A DNA stretch of 64,000 bases, taken from Alphaproteobacteria bacterium (GTDB lineage Bacteria; Pseudomonadota; Alphaproteobacteria; SHVP01). This document shows, one piece after another, positions 24,703-32,789 of this stretch (position 1 is its first letter; the number at the start of each line of letters is the position of its first letter). The notes under the pieces are model-generated. The model made no database searches. It was not told the origin of the DNA and saw only the letters and a list, made by a program, of their open reading frames with translations. The stretch lies in assembly GCA_016869765.1 (NCBI GenBank), contig VGES01000001.1, positions 1 to 64,000 on the forward strand, in the 5' to 3' direction. The translations under genes and the position numbers were made by a program.

Positions 24703-26139
24703 CTATTGATGAGACGCCGGTAGATCGAAACCGTCGGCCGCGCCTTTGAGGCGCCCCTCGGCGGCGAGCTGCGCCCAGATTTTTTCGGCAACGCGAGCCC
24801 CCTCGGAGATCACCTGGCGTTCGTCGTCAACGATAAGCGCTCCGTCGAAGACCTGAAAACGCCCGTCGGTGGCGACGTGGCGCACGCTCAGGCCGTTGGC
24901 ATAGAGCAGATGGTGCAGCGGGTCTGGCGGCAACGCGCCGGCGCCGACCAGGAATCCGGCGAGATCGATCACGGCGAAGTCGGCCCGGGCGCCCGGGGCG
25001 AGCCGGCCGAGGTCCGGTCGTCCGAGCGCGTCGGCCGCGACGATCGTTGCGCCCGCGAGCGCGTCCCACACGGTGGGTGCGATCACCGGCCCCGGATGGC
25101 GGCCCGATACCAGGCCGGCGCGGATGCGCCCGCCGATCACCGCGAGCTTCAGGTTCTCGAGGTAGTCGTTGGAATGGGTGTCGATGCCGATATTGACCAG
25201 GAGCCCCGCCCCGAGCGCTTCCGGGTACGGTTGGCTCGTCCGGCTGGCGCCGCCCGCCGAAGGGCAATGCACGTAAACCACCCCGTGACGGCGCAGGATG
25301 GCCGGATCGCTCGTCCAATCGAGCGCCATCATGTGGGCGCCGAACACCGGCATGTCGAGGAGACCCAAGTGTTCGAGCCAGGCTGCGGGCGTCATCTGCC
25401 AAAGTCGCCGCACAGCGGCGGTTTCCGACTCGCCCTGGGCCAAATGAAGGTGGAGTCCGGTGCCCAGCTCGAGGGCGGCCGCGCGCAGTGCCGCCATCGT
25501 CTTCGGCGTGTGCGTGTCGGTGGCGTGGGGCGACATCATAGGCCGCAGCCGTCCGTCACCCGCGTTCATGTGGCGGCGGCCGAAATCCAGGTTGGCCGCA
25601 ATTTCTCGAAGCGTGTCTGCCTCCGAGGCGAACAGCACCGCATCGTCGGTGCGGGCCCAGATCGCATCGACCCGCGGCGTCGCCGGGATCATCGCACCGG
25701 GATAGCCGCGCACGCCCCAACGTTTGGCGATGCGCACGTAGGACTCGGCCTGGCGCAACGTCTGGCTCATCTCGAGTTGCGTGGTGCAGCCCGAGCGCAG
25801 GATTTCGGCCAGGTTGTAGGCGGTGAGCGCATCGAGGTCGTCGTCATCGAGGGCGGCGACGAGGCCCGCCGAACGCCGCGCCGAGCGCCCACCTTCGATC
25901 AAGCCCCGCGTCGGCGTCGCACTCGCCACGTGCGTATGCCCCGAGACGAATCCGGGCACGATCAACGCCTCGGGCACCGCGACCACCGGCCAGTCGCCGA
26001 CGTAGCGGCCCTCGACGATCGCTTTGATTACCCCGGAATCGACGATCAAATGGGCGTTGCGCCGCAGCGTGAGTCGGCGGCCCTCGGCCGCGACGATCCA
26101 TCCGCCCTGGACGACGTACTGCGAGGCGCGCGGCGTCAT
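24703..26139 (-). CDS. Amidohydrolase of the TrzN/SsnA/cytosine-deaminase type
   Basis: The ATG at 26139 overlaps the TfoX-N gene stop (ATGA) and gives 478 aa. Features of the Amidohydro_1 deaminase/chlorohydrolase group are IVPGFVSGHTHVASATPTRG (HxH metal ligands), LGTGLHLHLAQGESE, VFGAHMMALD and NIGIDTHSNDYLENLK with the catalytic Asp. Relatives include S-adenosylhomocysteine deaminase, guanine deaminase and s-triazine hydrolases; the substrate cannot be chosen. It is separated from the copy-2 D-aminoacylase-like gene by 116 nt. Confidence 0.82.
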   Translation of the reverse strand: MTPRASQYVVQGGWIVAAEGRRLTLRRNAHLIVDSGVIKAIVEGRYVGDWPVVAVPEALIVPGFVSGHTHVASATPTRGLIEGGRSARRSAGLVAALDDDDLDALTAYNLAEILRSGCTTQLEMSQTLRQAESYVRIAKRWGVRGYPGAMIPATPRVDAIWARTDDAVLFASEADTLREIAANLDFGRRHMNAGDGRLRPMMSPHATDTHTPKTMAALRAAALELGTGLHLHLAQGESETAAVRRLWQMTPAAWLEHLGLLDMPVFGAHMMALDWTSDPAILRRHGVVYVHCPSAGGASRTSQPYPEALGAGLLVNIGIDTHSNDYLENLKLAVIGGRIRAGLVSGRHPGPVIAPTVWDALAGATIVAADALGRPDLGRLAPGARADFAVIDLAGFLVGAGALPPDPLHHLLYANGLSVRHVATDGRFQVFDGALIVDDERQVISEGARVAEKIWAQLAAEGRLKGAADGFDLPASHQ

Positions 26140-26522
26140 GCCGGCCGACGTCGACGCACGATCGGGCGTGCGCCGCGCCGCGTCCGCTTCTTCTTGGACG
26201 GGCTGGCCGATTTGGCGAACTCCGCGCTCCAGTCGAGCCACCGGGCGAGCGCGGCCTTGGTTTTCAATCCGGCCGGGGCGACGTAGACGAATCCCGTCAT
26301 CGGCCGGCCGGTGAAATCCATCGCGCGCACGTGGGGCTTGGTGAGGGCCGCGTCGTAGCGTTCCGGCCCGACCCGGGCACAGAGGTCGTTGCCCACGATG
26401 CCGCAGCACATCTTGCCGTGCAGCATGAAGCAGAGTCCGCCGAACATCCGGCGTTCGCTCACGCCGGATCGGCGGGCAAAGTGGGCGCGAATGCGTGCGG
26501 AGAGTCGTTCGTCGTAGGCCAT
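26136..26522 (-). CDS. TfoX N-terminal-domain protein
   Basis: A 128-aa protein with the TfoX/Sxy N-terminal domain: RRMFGGLCFMLHGKMCCGIV, then NDLCARVGPERYDAAL, MDFTGRPMTGFVYVAP and a basic C-terminal tail (SKKKRTRRGARPIVRRRRPA). Full-length TfoX regulates competence in gammaproteobacteria; stand-alone N-domain proteins in alphaproteobacteria are uncharacterised. The 4-nt overlap with the downstream amidohydrolase suggests a bicistronic unit. Confidence 0.85.
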   Translation of the reverse strand: MAYDERLSARIRAHFARRSGVSERRMFGGLCFMLHGKMCCGIVGNDLCARVGPERYDAALTKPHVRAMDFTGRPMTGFVYVAPAGLKTKAALARWLDWSAEFAKSASPSKKKRTRRGARPIVRRRRPA

Positions 26523-26597
26523 CGGCCGGCAGTGTAGCAGCCGGTCACGACGAAGGGGCCGGCCAGATGCGGCGCGGCCCCCTGGTTCGTGCGAGGC

Positions 26598-27245
26598 TTA
26601 GCTCGTTGGCGCCGTGCGGGCGAGGTTCTCCACCTTGCCGGCGAGTTCCTTCATCAACGGTGCGACCTTTTCGAGCGAGATGGCCATCGCCGCCTTCTCG
26701 ACCGGCATCTGGCAGTCGCCGCCGTACTCGTTGAGCACGGTGCTCGACAGCTTGATGATCGCGACGTAGCGCTCCTGGCCGGGGATGACCGACTCGGTCA
26801 TGGGCTTCAGGTATTCGGTCTGGAGCCGGACCGCGATCTTCTCGTAGGCCGGCCAATAGCCGGCGGTCACCGCGCCGTGGCGGGCGCCGAGCGTCCGCTC
26901 CTCTTCGGCCAGGGCCTGGCGGGTGCCCTCGAGTTCCGTCCGCTGGCGGGCGATGGCGCGCCGGGCGCCCTCGGCCGTGCGGCGATAGTTCTCGAGATCG
27001 CTGAGCACGCCGGTGTAGGCGCGTGCCCAGGGACCGGATTTGCACTGGGCGGCCTTTTCGGTGGCGCTGCGATAGGTCTCTTCCACCGCGCGATGGTCGG
27101 CGGCCGACGCGCGCATGGCGAGCTGGGCCTCCACGATCGATTGACGGAGCGCGGACAGGTCTTGTTTACCGAACGCAAGGGTAAGCGTGGGGGCGGCGAA
27201 GGCGATGGCCAGGGCTGCACCGGTGCACAGAAGCGTCTTTTTCAT
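26598..27245 (-). CDS. Exported helical protein of unknown function
   Basis: The ATG at 27245 has GGAGGGG about 6 nt upstream and begins a clear signal peptide (MKKTLLCTGAALAIAFAAP, cleaved near LAFG). The mature protein (about 190 aa) is largely alpha-helical, with a probable coiled coil (LENYRRTAEGARRAIARQRT, then LEGTRQALAEEERTL). Two cysteines (in AAQCKSG and GGDCQMP) could form a periplasmic disulfide. I recognise no family. It is divergent from the AmpG-like gene. Confidence 0.72.
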   Translation of the reverse strand: MKKTLLCTGAALAIAFAAPTLTLAFGKQDLSALRQSIVEAQLAMRASAADHRAVEETYRSATEKAAQCKSGPWARAYTGVLSDLENYRRTAEGARRAIARQRTELEGTRQALAEEERTLGARHGAVTAGYWPAYEKIAVRLQTEYLKPMTESVIPGQERYVAIIKLSSTVLNEYGGDCQMPVEKAAMAISLEKVAPLMKELAGKVENLARTAPTS

Positions 27246-27471
27246 GATGACCCCTCCCGAGGTGTTTGACGCTGGCACCCTAGGGACGGATTGGGGCCGA
27301 AATTTCGCGCGATCATGGCGTAATCGTGATTTTTTTCATGCGCCCCGAAATGCATCGTCCGCTGGTGTTCGTCGAGAGCACCGCAGGTCCTTTGGCCGGC
27401 ACCCCGACCCGTCTACCGACCCCGATGCGTCACGGGCGCGAAAGCCCCATTGTCGCCGTCATCACCGATGT

Positions 27472-28830
27472 ATGATTCGGCCGGTGAGCGTCAGGGACCT
27501 CAGCGAAACCAAGCCGAGTTGGCGACGCGGCCTCGGGGTCTATCTCGAGCGGCCGGTGCTGGCGATCATCTTTCTCGGGTTCTCCGCCGGCATTCCACTG
27601 GCCCTCACCGGCCAGACCCTGTCGGTGTGGATGAAAGAAGCCGGCGTGTCGCTAACGACCATCGGCCTCTTCGCCCTGGTTGGAACGCCCTACGTGTTCA
27701 AGTTCCTCTGGGCGCCATTGATCGATGCGACGCGCGTGCCCTTGCTCGGTTGCTGGCTCGGTCGCCGCCGCGGCTGGCTGGTGGCGACGCAACTGCTGTT
27801 GATCGCTGCGATCGTCGGCCTCGGCGCCGTCGATCCGGTCGCCGAGCCGGTCCTGACCGTGATGCTGGCCCTCCTCGTGGCGTTCGCTTCGGCGAGCCAG
27901 GACATCGTCATCGACGCGTTTCGCGTCGAGTATCTCGCGGAGCATCAACAGGCGGCTGGCGTGGCGACGTACTCCGCCGGCTATCGTGTGGCCATGCTGG
28001 TTTCGACCGCTGGCATGTTCGAGATCGTCAGCTATTTTCAAGATAGCGGTCTTGCCGGGAACGCGGGTTGGGCGTTCGGCTACCTCGTCATGGCGGCCTT
28101 CGTCGTCATTGGCATCTTTACCGTCTTCTCACTGCCCGAACCGCCGCCGCCAACCATCGCCGACGCGAGTCCGTCCATCGGTCAACGCCTCAGCAATGCC
28201 GTATGGGCACCGTTTGCCGAGTTCCTGTCGCGGGACGGTTGGCTCGCAATCCTCTTGTTCGTTACGCTGTTCAAGTTCGGCGATGCGTTCGCCGGAATCA
28301 TGACCGCGCCGTTCGTGCTCGACATCGGGTTCGACAAGACCGACTACGGGCGTATCGTCAAAGTGTTCGGCCTGTTCGCGACGATGGTCGGGGCCCTCCT
28401 CGGTGGATGGGCTGTCGCCGCCTTGGGCACGCGCGCGAGTCTCTGGATCGCAGCGATTGTCCAGGCGCTCTCGAATCTGATGTTCGTCGCGCTGGCCTAC
28501 GTCGGCGCCGACTACACCATGCTGGTGGCGACGATCGCGGTCGAGAACTCGACCGGGAGCTTCGGTTCGATCGTGTTCGTCGCCTATCTCGCCGGCCTGT
28601 GCCGTGATCGTGCCTTCACGGCAACCCAATACGCACTGCTCTCGGCGCTCGCCGCCGTGGGTCGGACGATCCTTTCGTCTTCGGCCGGTGTTTTCGCGGA
28701 GGGGTTGGGCTGGCCTTTGTTCTTCGTGCTCACGACCGCAGCGGCGATCCCGGGCATTCTTTTCCTCGCCTGGATCAGCCGCCAGCGGCTCGGGTTCGTG
28801 GCCGCCGACCCGGCGACACCCCGCCCCTGA
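27472..28830 (+). CDS. AmpG-family muropeptide MFS permease
   Basis: A 452-aa transporter with about 12 membrane helices. AmpG signatures are FLGFSAGIPLALTGQTLSVW near the N terminus, TPYVFKFLWAPLIDATRVPL, FASASQDIVIDAFRVEYL in the middle, and FKFGDAFAGIMTAPF. AmpG imports GlcNAc-anhydro-muropeptides released during wall turnover; the SQDI and FKFGD motifs separate this group from other MFS proteins. The ATG at 27472 is chosen; GTG at 27484 is possible. A peptidoglycan-recycling role fits the VanX-like dipeptidase and glucosaminidase elsewhere in the window. Confidence 0.88.
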   Translation: MIRPVSVRDLSETKPSWRRGLGVYLERPVLAIIFLGFSAGIPLALTGQTLSVWMKEAGVSLTTIGLFALVGTPYVFKFLWAPLIDATRVPLLGCWLGRRRGWLVATQLLLIAAIVGLGAVDPVAEPVLTVMLALLVAFASASQDIVIDAFRVEYLAEHQQAAGVATYSAGYRVAMLVSTAGMFEIVSYFQDSGLAGNAGWAFGYLVMAAFVVIGIFTVFSLPEPPPPTIADASPSIGQRLSNAVWAPFAEFLSRDGWLAILLFVTLFKFGDAFAGIMTAPFVLDIGFDKTDYGRIVKVFGLFATMVGALLGGWAVAALGTRASLWIAAIVQALSNLMFVALAYVGADYTMLVATIAVENSTGSFGSIVFVAYLAGLCRDRAFTATQYALLSALAAVGRTILSSSAGVFAEGLGWPLFFVLTTAAAIPGILFLAWISRQRLGFVAADPATPRP

Positions 28831-28901
28831 ACGCCCGCTTTCCGGCGACACGCCGCCGGCAAATCTGCTAGAGAGGCGGGGTCCTCCGGGGGGAGTTCAT
28901 T

Positions 28902-29579
28902 ATGCATCTGGAATTTTGGTACGCGCTGCTCGTCTTCTTGCACGCGCTTCTCTTCGTCTATTGGCTTGGTGGCGATCTCGGCGTGTTTTACGCCAGTCGC
29001 TTCCGCAACAACTCGGCGTACGACATCAAGACGCGGCAGGTGGTCGGTAAGATCACCGCCGACATCGACATGGCACCACGCACGACGCTCGTGCTGATGC
29101 TGCCGGTCGGCTTTTCGGTGGCCGTGGCCAGCAACCGCATCGCCATGGATGCCCTGTGGCTGATCCCGTTGTGGGTCGGGTCGCTCGCCTGGCTGGCGTT
29201 GGTGTGGTGGCTCCACATCGAGAAGGACACGGCCAAGAAACAGCCGTGGGCCAAGAACGATCTTCGCTTGCGCCTGCTGTTGCTGGCCGTGCTTACCGTC
29301 TTGGGTGTCTACAGTTTGGCGACGCGCGAGCCGATCGCCGACGGCTGGTTGGCCATCAAGGTGCTGATCTTCGCTGCCTGCATCTTCTGCGGCTACATGA
29401 TCCGGGTCACCGGTCGGCCGTTCTTCGAAGCGACGCAGCGCATGAACAAAGAGGGTCCCTCGCCCGAATTGGACGCCATCCTGCGCGCCACCGCGAGCAA
29501 GCCGCGGCTCTGGGTGAAGTTCATCTGGGGCTTCGTGGCGCTCGCCGCGTTCATCGGGTTGTGGAAGCCCATTCTCTGA
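28902..29579 (+). CDS. CopD-like membrane protein, tandem copy 1
   Basis: A 225-aa polytopic protein preceded by a strong GGGGGGAG ribosome binding site. The N terminus ALLVFLHALLFVYWLGGDLG has the motif H-x5-YWLGxDxxVF shared with the next two genes. About five to six membrane helices follow, with a C-terminal half ILRATASKPRLWVKFIWGFV. The pattern (His in helix 1, WLGG) is like CopD/DUF2269 membrane proteins that may bind heme or copper. The sequences of the three copies are clearly diverged, so the duplication is old. Two strong hairpins separate it from copy 2. Confidence 0.78.
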   Translation: MHLEFWYALLVFLHALLFVYWLGGDLGVFYASRFRNNSAYDIKTRQVVGKITADIDMAPRTTLVLMLPVGFSVAVASNRIAMDALWLIPLWVGSLAWLALVWWLHIEKDTAKKQPWAKNDLRLRLLLLAVLTVLGVYSLATREPIADGWLAIKVLIFAACIFCGYMIRVTGRPFFEATQRMNKEGPSPELDAILRATASKPRLWVKFIWGFVALAAFIGLWKPIL

Positions 29580-29586
29580 CGCGATA

Positions 29587-29636
29587 GCCGGGTGAGGTCG
29601 GCCTCACCCGGCGTTGTTCCGGGGGCCCAAGCCCCC
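29587..29636 (+). terminator. Two consecutive hairpins between tandem copies 1 and 2
   Basis: GCCGGGTGAGG (29587-29597) and CCTCACCCGGC (29602-29612) form a perfect 11-bp stem with a TCGG tetraloop, 7 nt after the copy-1 stop. GGGGGC (29621-29626) and GCCCCC (29631-29636) form a second 6-bp stem with loop CCAA. The first is followed by GTTGTT, a weak U-rich tail. This looks like a terminator or differential-expression element within the cluster. Confidence 0.6.
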
Positions 29637-29670
29637 TAGGATTTGGGCCGGGGTTGCAAGGGGCCGTTCC

Positions 29671-30339
29671 ATGGACTGGCAAGTTTTTTGGATATTCATC
29701 CACGTCGCCCTGCTCGTGTACTGGCTCGGCGCCGATATCTCGGTGTTTCTCACCTCGCTCCGCGTCAAGAACGCCAACTACTCGAAAGAGACGCGGATGG
29801 CGCTCGTCAAGGTGCTGAATTTCGTCAACTGGTTTCCGAGCGGCGCCAACATGTTCATGCTGCCGGTGGGCCTGATGCTTGCCGACGGCCTCGGCCATTC
29901 GCCGGTCACCGGCTGGTGGTTGGTCCTGGTGTGGGTCGCGGCGTTCGCCTGGCTGCGCCTGATCTGGGTCGCCGGCAACAAGCGCGGCACGCCCGAGGGC
30001 AAGCGCCTGTCGACGATCGATCTCTACCTGCGCTACGCCCTCATCGCGTTGCTGGTCGTCGTCGGCGTGATGTCGCTCGCGACCGGCGAACCGTTCACGG
30101 CCGCCTGGCTCGCCGTAAAGCTCCTGCTGTTCGCCTACGTGCTCTGCATGGGCCTCGGGATCCGGTTCTCGTTCGCCAACTTCGGCCCGACCTTCGGCCG
30201 CATCATGGCGCAGGGTTCGACCCCGGAACTCGAGAAGGAGATCACGCGCCTCACCTACGCGGTGAAGCCGTGGGTGCTGCTCTTGTGGGGTGGGCTCGTG
30301 GTGATGGGCTACATCGGCATCGCCCAGCCGCAATTCTGA
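29671..30339 (+). CDS. CopD-like membrane protein, tandem copy 2
   Basis: The ATG at 29671 gives 222 aa starting MDWQVFWIFIHVALLVYWLG, with the same H-x5-YWLGADxxVF helix-1 motif as its neighbours. It carries six hydrophobic segments, FSFANFGPTFGRIMAQGSTP in the loop before the last helix, and KPWVLLLWGGLVVMGYIGIA at the C terminus. The MDWQ start is shared with copy 3, so copies 2 and 3 are the closer pair. Copy 3 starts 11 nt after the stop. The function is unknown. Confidence 0.78.
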   Translation: MDWQVFWIFIHVALLVYWLGADISVFLTSLRVKNANYSKETRMALVKVLNFVNWFPSGANMFMLPVGLMLADGLGHSPVTGWWLVLVWVAAFAWLRLIWVAGNKRGTPEGKRLSTIDLYLRYALIALLVVVGVMSLATGEPFTAAWLAVKLLLFAYVLCMGLGIRFSFANFGPTFGRIMAQGSTPELEKEITRLTYAVKPWVLLLWGGLVVMGYIGIAQPQF

Positions 30340-30350
30340 CGGGGACGACC

Positions 30351-31031
30351 ATGGACTGGCAAAGCGTCTTGAAACTGCTCCACGTCGTCACCTTCGTCTA
30401 TTGGGTGGGCGCGGATCTCGGCGTCTTCTACTCGGCGCGACTCATTATCAACAACCCACAGTATTCGGTTGCCACGCGGCAGGTGCTGCTGCACAACCTC
30501 GGGATCATCGACATGATCCCGCGCTACATGCTGCTCCTGACCTTCCCGGTCGGCGCGCAACTGGCGGCGGGGCTCGATGCCTCGCCTCTCACGGGCGGAT
30601 GGCTATGGCTGATCTGGATCGCGTCGATCGCGTGGATCGTCTTCGTGACCATCATTCACCAGCGCGAAGGCCAGCCGATTGCAAAAACCATGGCGCGTAT
30701 CGACCTGATGTTGCGTTATGCGTTCCTCGCGTTTCTCGTCGTCACGGCGATCATGACCATCGCCGGCGGCGGCTTCTACAAATACGAGTGGATCGGCTGG
30801 AAGGTGCTGGGCTTCGCCGCGGCGGTGTCGTGCGGCATCGGCATTCGCCTGTCGTTCACGCCGTTCATCGTCGGCTTCGGTCGCCTGGTCAAAGAAGGCT
30901 CGAACCCCGAGGTCGAGGGCCTGCTGCGCAAAGGTCTCAACGGCGCGGTTCCCTGGGTGCTCGGCATTTGGGTGTTCGCGGCGATCGTCGCCTTCATCGG
31001 GCTCAGCCACGAACGCCTGTTCGGCACCTGA
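30351..31031 (+). CDS. CopD-like membrane protein, tandem copy 3
   Basis: The ATG at 30351, with GGGGACG just upstream, opens a 226-aa product starting MDWQSVLKLLHVVTFVYWVG. It has the helix-1 motif (HVVTFVYWVGADLGVF), six hydrophobic segments, the loop FTPFIVGFGRLVKEGSNPEV and the last helix VPWVLGIWVFAAIVAFIGLS. The conserved pattern in all three is a helix-1 His, an acidic residue after the WxG, and GSxPELE or GSNPEVE before the final helix. It ends 4 nt from the convergent methyltransferase stop. Confidence 0.78.
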   Translation: MDWQSVLKLLHVVTFVYWVGADLGVFYSARLIINNPQYSVATRQVLLHNLGIIDMIPRYMLLLTFPVGAQLAAGLDASPLTGGWLWLIWIASIAWIVFVTIIHQREGQPIAKTMARIDLMLRYAFLAFLVVTAIMTIAGGGFYKYEWIGWKVLGFAAAVSCGIGIRLSFTPFIVGFGRLVKEGSNPEVEGLLRKGLNGAVPWVLGIWVFAAIVAFIGLSHERLFGT

Positions 31032-31035
31032 CCGG

Positions 31036-31794
31036 CTAGCGGCGTCGCGCCAGCACCTTGATTCCCGGCTTCCAGTTGAACAACCGTCGTTCGACGGGCA
31101 GGCCGTGCTTGGCCAGGAGCTGGGCCAAGGCGCGGTAGGTGAAGTAGAGGCAATGCGAGGGTGGCGCGAAGGCGTCCCAGTCTTTCAGCATCTTCGGCCG
31201 TCGCCAATGGCCGATGTCCGGCGTCGTGAGAAAGAGGATCGCGCCCGGTGCGAGGCAGCGCGCCAACGCAGCGACGAACCCGTTCACGTCGGTGACGTGT
31301 TCGATCACCTCCGAGCAATAGGCGGCATCGAAGCTCGCGCCCGACCAGACCGCGGCGAACGCTTCGATCGTGCCGAGAAAGTAGTCGTTGGACGGGTAGG
31401 TGCGACGCGCATAGTCGACCGAAACGGGATCGATCTCGACTCCGGTCGCCGTGAACCCTTCGCGACGCGCGGCCTCGACCATGAAGCCGCCGCTCGATCC
31501 GACGTCGAGGAGCGTCAAGCCGGGCCGCGCGCCCATCGCCCGAAACAGCGTGCGGGCCCGTCGCCGGGACCGGCGGAGTTTTTTCTCTGCCTTGGCGAAA
31601 TACCCGGCCGTGGCGCCTTGATACGCGTCGCGATACAGGCGGGCGACCTCCTCCGCCGTCGGCAGGTGCTCCATGGCCACCAGCCCGCACGTCAGACACT
31701 CGCGGAGGGCGTGCCCGCATTCCGGGGCATAGGGTCGACGTTCGGATGATCCGCAGGACGGGCACTGGCTGGACACGGCCCCACGTTCGGTCAT
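31036..31794 (-). CDS. SAM-dependent methyltransferase with N-terminal zinc ribbon
   Basis: A 252-aa protein. An N-terminal zinc ribbon has two CxxC pairs (CPSCGSSERR and ECLTCGLVAM). Residues about 85-200 form a class I methyltransferase: motif I LTLLDVGSSGGFMVEAA, TGVEIDPVSVDYAR, FDAAYCSEVIEHVTDVNGFV and GAILFLTTPDIGHW. Such zinc-ribbon methyltransferases often occur in sugar or lipid modification clusters, but nothing nearby specifies the substrate. It is divergent from the OlsB gene, sharing a 169-nt upstream region. Confidence 0.83.
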   Translation of the reverse strand: MTERGAVSSQCPSCGSSERRPYAPECGHALRECLTCGLVAMEHLPTAEEVARLYRDAYQGATAGYFAKAEKKLRRSRRRARTLFRAMGARPGLTLLDVGSSGGFMVEAARREGFTATGVEIDPVSVDYARRTYPSNDYFLGTIEAFAAVWSGASFDAAYCSEVIEHVTDVNGFVAALARCLAPGAILFLTTPDIGHWRRPKMLKDWDAFAPPSHCLYFTYRALAQLLAKHGLPVERRLFNWKPGIKVLARRR

Positions 31795-31885
31795 GGCGGT
31801 ATCCGAATCAAGCGACGGACTTGAGTTGATCGAGAGCTCTCCCTAGGTTGCGGGGCGGAATCGTCGATTGCGACGGAAGGTTGGC

Positions 31886-31914
31886 TTGGTGCCTCTGCCG
31901 TGCGCCGGTACAAT
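31886..31914 (+). promoter_or_regulatory. Candidate promoter of the OlsB gene
   Basis: TTGGTG (31886-31891), a 17-nt spacer and TACAAT (31909-31914; 5 of 6 for the -10) lie 50 nt before the GTG at 31964. The placement argues against the longer in-frame starts at 31868-31889, which would fall within or before the promoter. Confidence 0.4.
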
Positions 31915-31963
31915 CGTGACCGGCCAAAGGGGGGCCGAGCGTTGGGTCAGGAGAGAAGCGGAC

Positions 31964-32752
31964 GTGCTGTCATCTGACGGCCGGCTGGAAGTCAGGCTCG
32001 CCGCGGGCGCCGATGACGTGCGCGCGGCGCAGGCACTGCGCTATCGCGTCTTCTATGACGAGATGGGTGCGGAGCCGACGCCGGCGATGGCCAAGGCGCG
32101 CCTCGACTTCGATCGTTTCGATTCGATCTGCGACCATATGTTGGTGATCGACCACAGCCGACCCAAGGAAGACGCCGTGGTCGGGACGTACCGCCTGCTG
32201 CGATCGGACGTCGAGGCCAAGGCCGGCTGCGGCTACTACTCGGCCGACGAATACGACCTGTCCCCGATCATCCGCCAGCTACAGAAGCACAACGGTTGCG
32301 AGGTCGGACGCTCGTGCGTCCACCGCGAACACCGCAACAACGTGACCATCCAATTCCTGTGGCGCGGCCTGGCGCGTTACTACCTCGACCACAACACGAC
32401 CCGGATCTTCGGGTGCGCCAGCTTCTTCGGTACCGACCCCAGCGTTCACGCCCTGCCGCTCTCCTACCTTCACCACTATCACCTGGCACCGGCCGACGCC
32501 CGGGTGCGGGCGGTGCCCGGCCGTTACCAACGCATGGACTATCTGTCCAAGGACGAAATCGACGTGCGCGCGGCGATTCGTGCCGTGCCGCCGCTGATCC
32601 GGGCGTATCTGCGGCTGGGCGGCGTGTGCGGCGACGGCGCGGTCATCGATCGGCAATTCCGGACGACGGACGTGTTCGTCGCGCTGTTCATGGAAGACGT
32701 GCCGGAGAAGTATCACGACTTCTACGAGCGGGAAGTTGCCCAGGCTTCCTGA
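31964..32752 (+). CDS. olsB: OlsB-type ornithine/lysolipid N-acyltransferase (GNAT fold)
   Basis: The GTG at 31964 has AGGAGA 9 nt upstream and gives 262 aa. The protein matches OlsB, which acylates ornithine with a 3-hydroxyacyl chain from ACP to make lyso-ornithine lipid at the inner membrane. Blocks seen are QALRYRVFYDEMGAEPTP, FDSICDHMLVIDHSRP, GTYRLLRSDVEAK, EVGRSCVHREHRN and FGCASFFGTDPS. The second acyltransferase (OlsA) is not adjacent; the PlsC-family gene at 56264 is more likely the phospholipid enzyme. This lipid class is common in alphaproteobacteria. Confidence 0.87.
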   Translation: MLSSDGRLEVRLAAGADDVRAAQALRYRVFYDEMGAEPTPAMAKARLDFDRFDSICDHMLVIDHSRPKEDAVVGTYRLLRSDVEAKAGCGYYSADEYDLSPIIRQLQKHNGCEVGRSCVHREHRNNVTIQFLWRGLARYYLDHNTTRIFGCASFFGTDPSVHALPLSYLHHYHLAPADARVRAVPGRYQRMDYLSKDEIDVRAAIRAVPPLIRAYLRLGGVCGDGAVIDRQFRTTDVFVALFMEDVPEKYHDFYEREVAQAS

Positions 32753-32789
32753 CCGATCGGCCTCCGACCGCGCCGACAGATAACCTCCG

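Noticed and set aside
24877-26286. Plus-strand frame of 469 codons
   Set aside because: Antisense shadow of the TrzN-like amidohydrolase; no start signal or motif.
27187-27471. N-terminal extension of the AmpG-like frame back to 27187
   Set aside because: The extension overlaps the divergent signal-peptide gene, has no membrane or family character, and the conserved protein begins at 27472.
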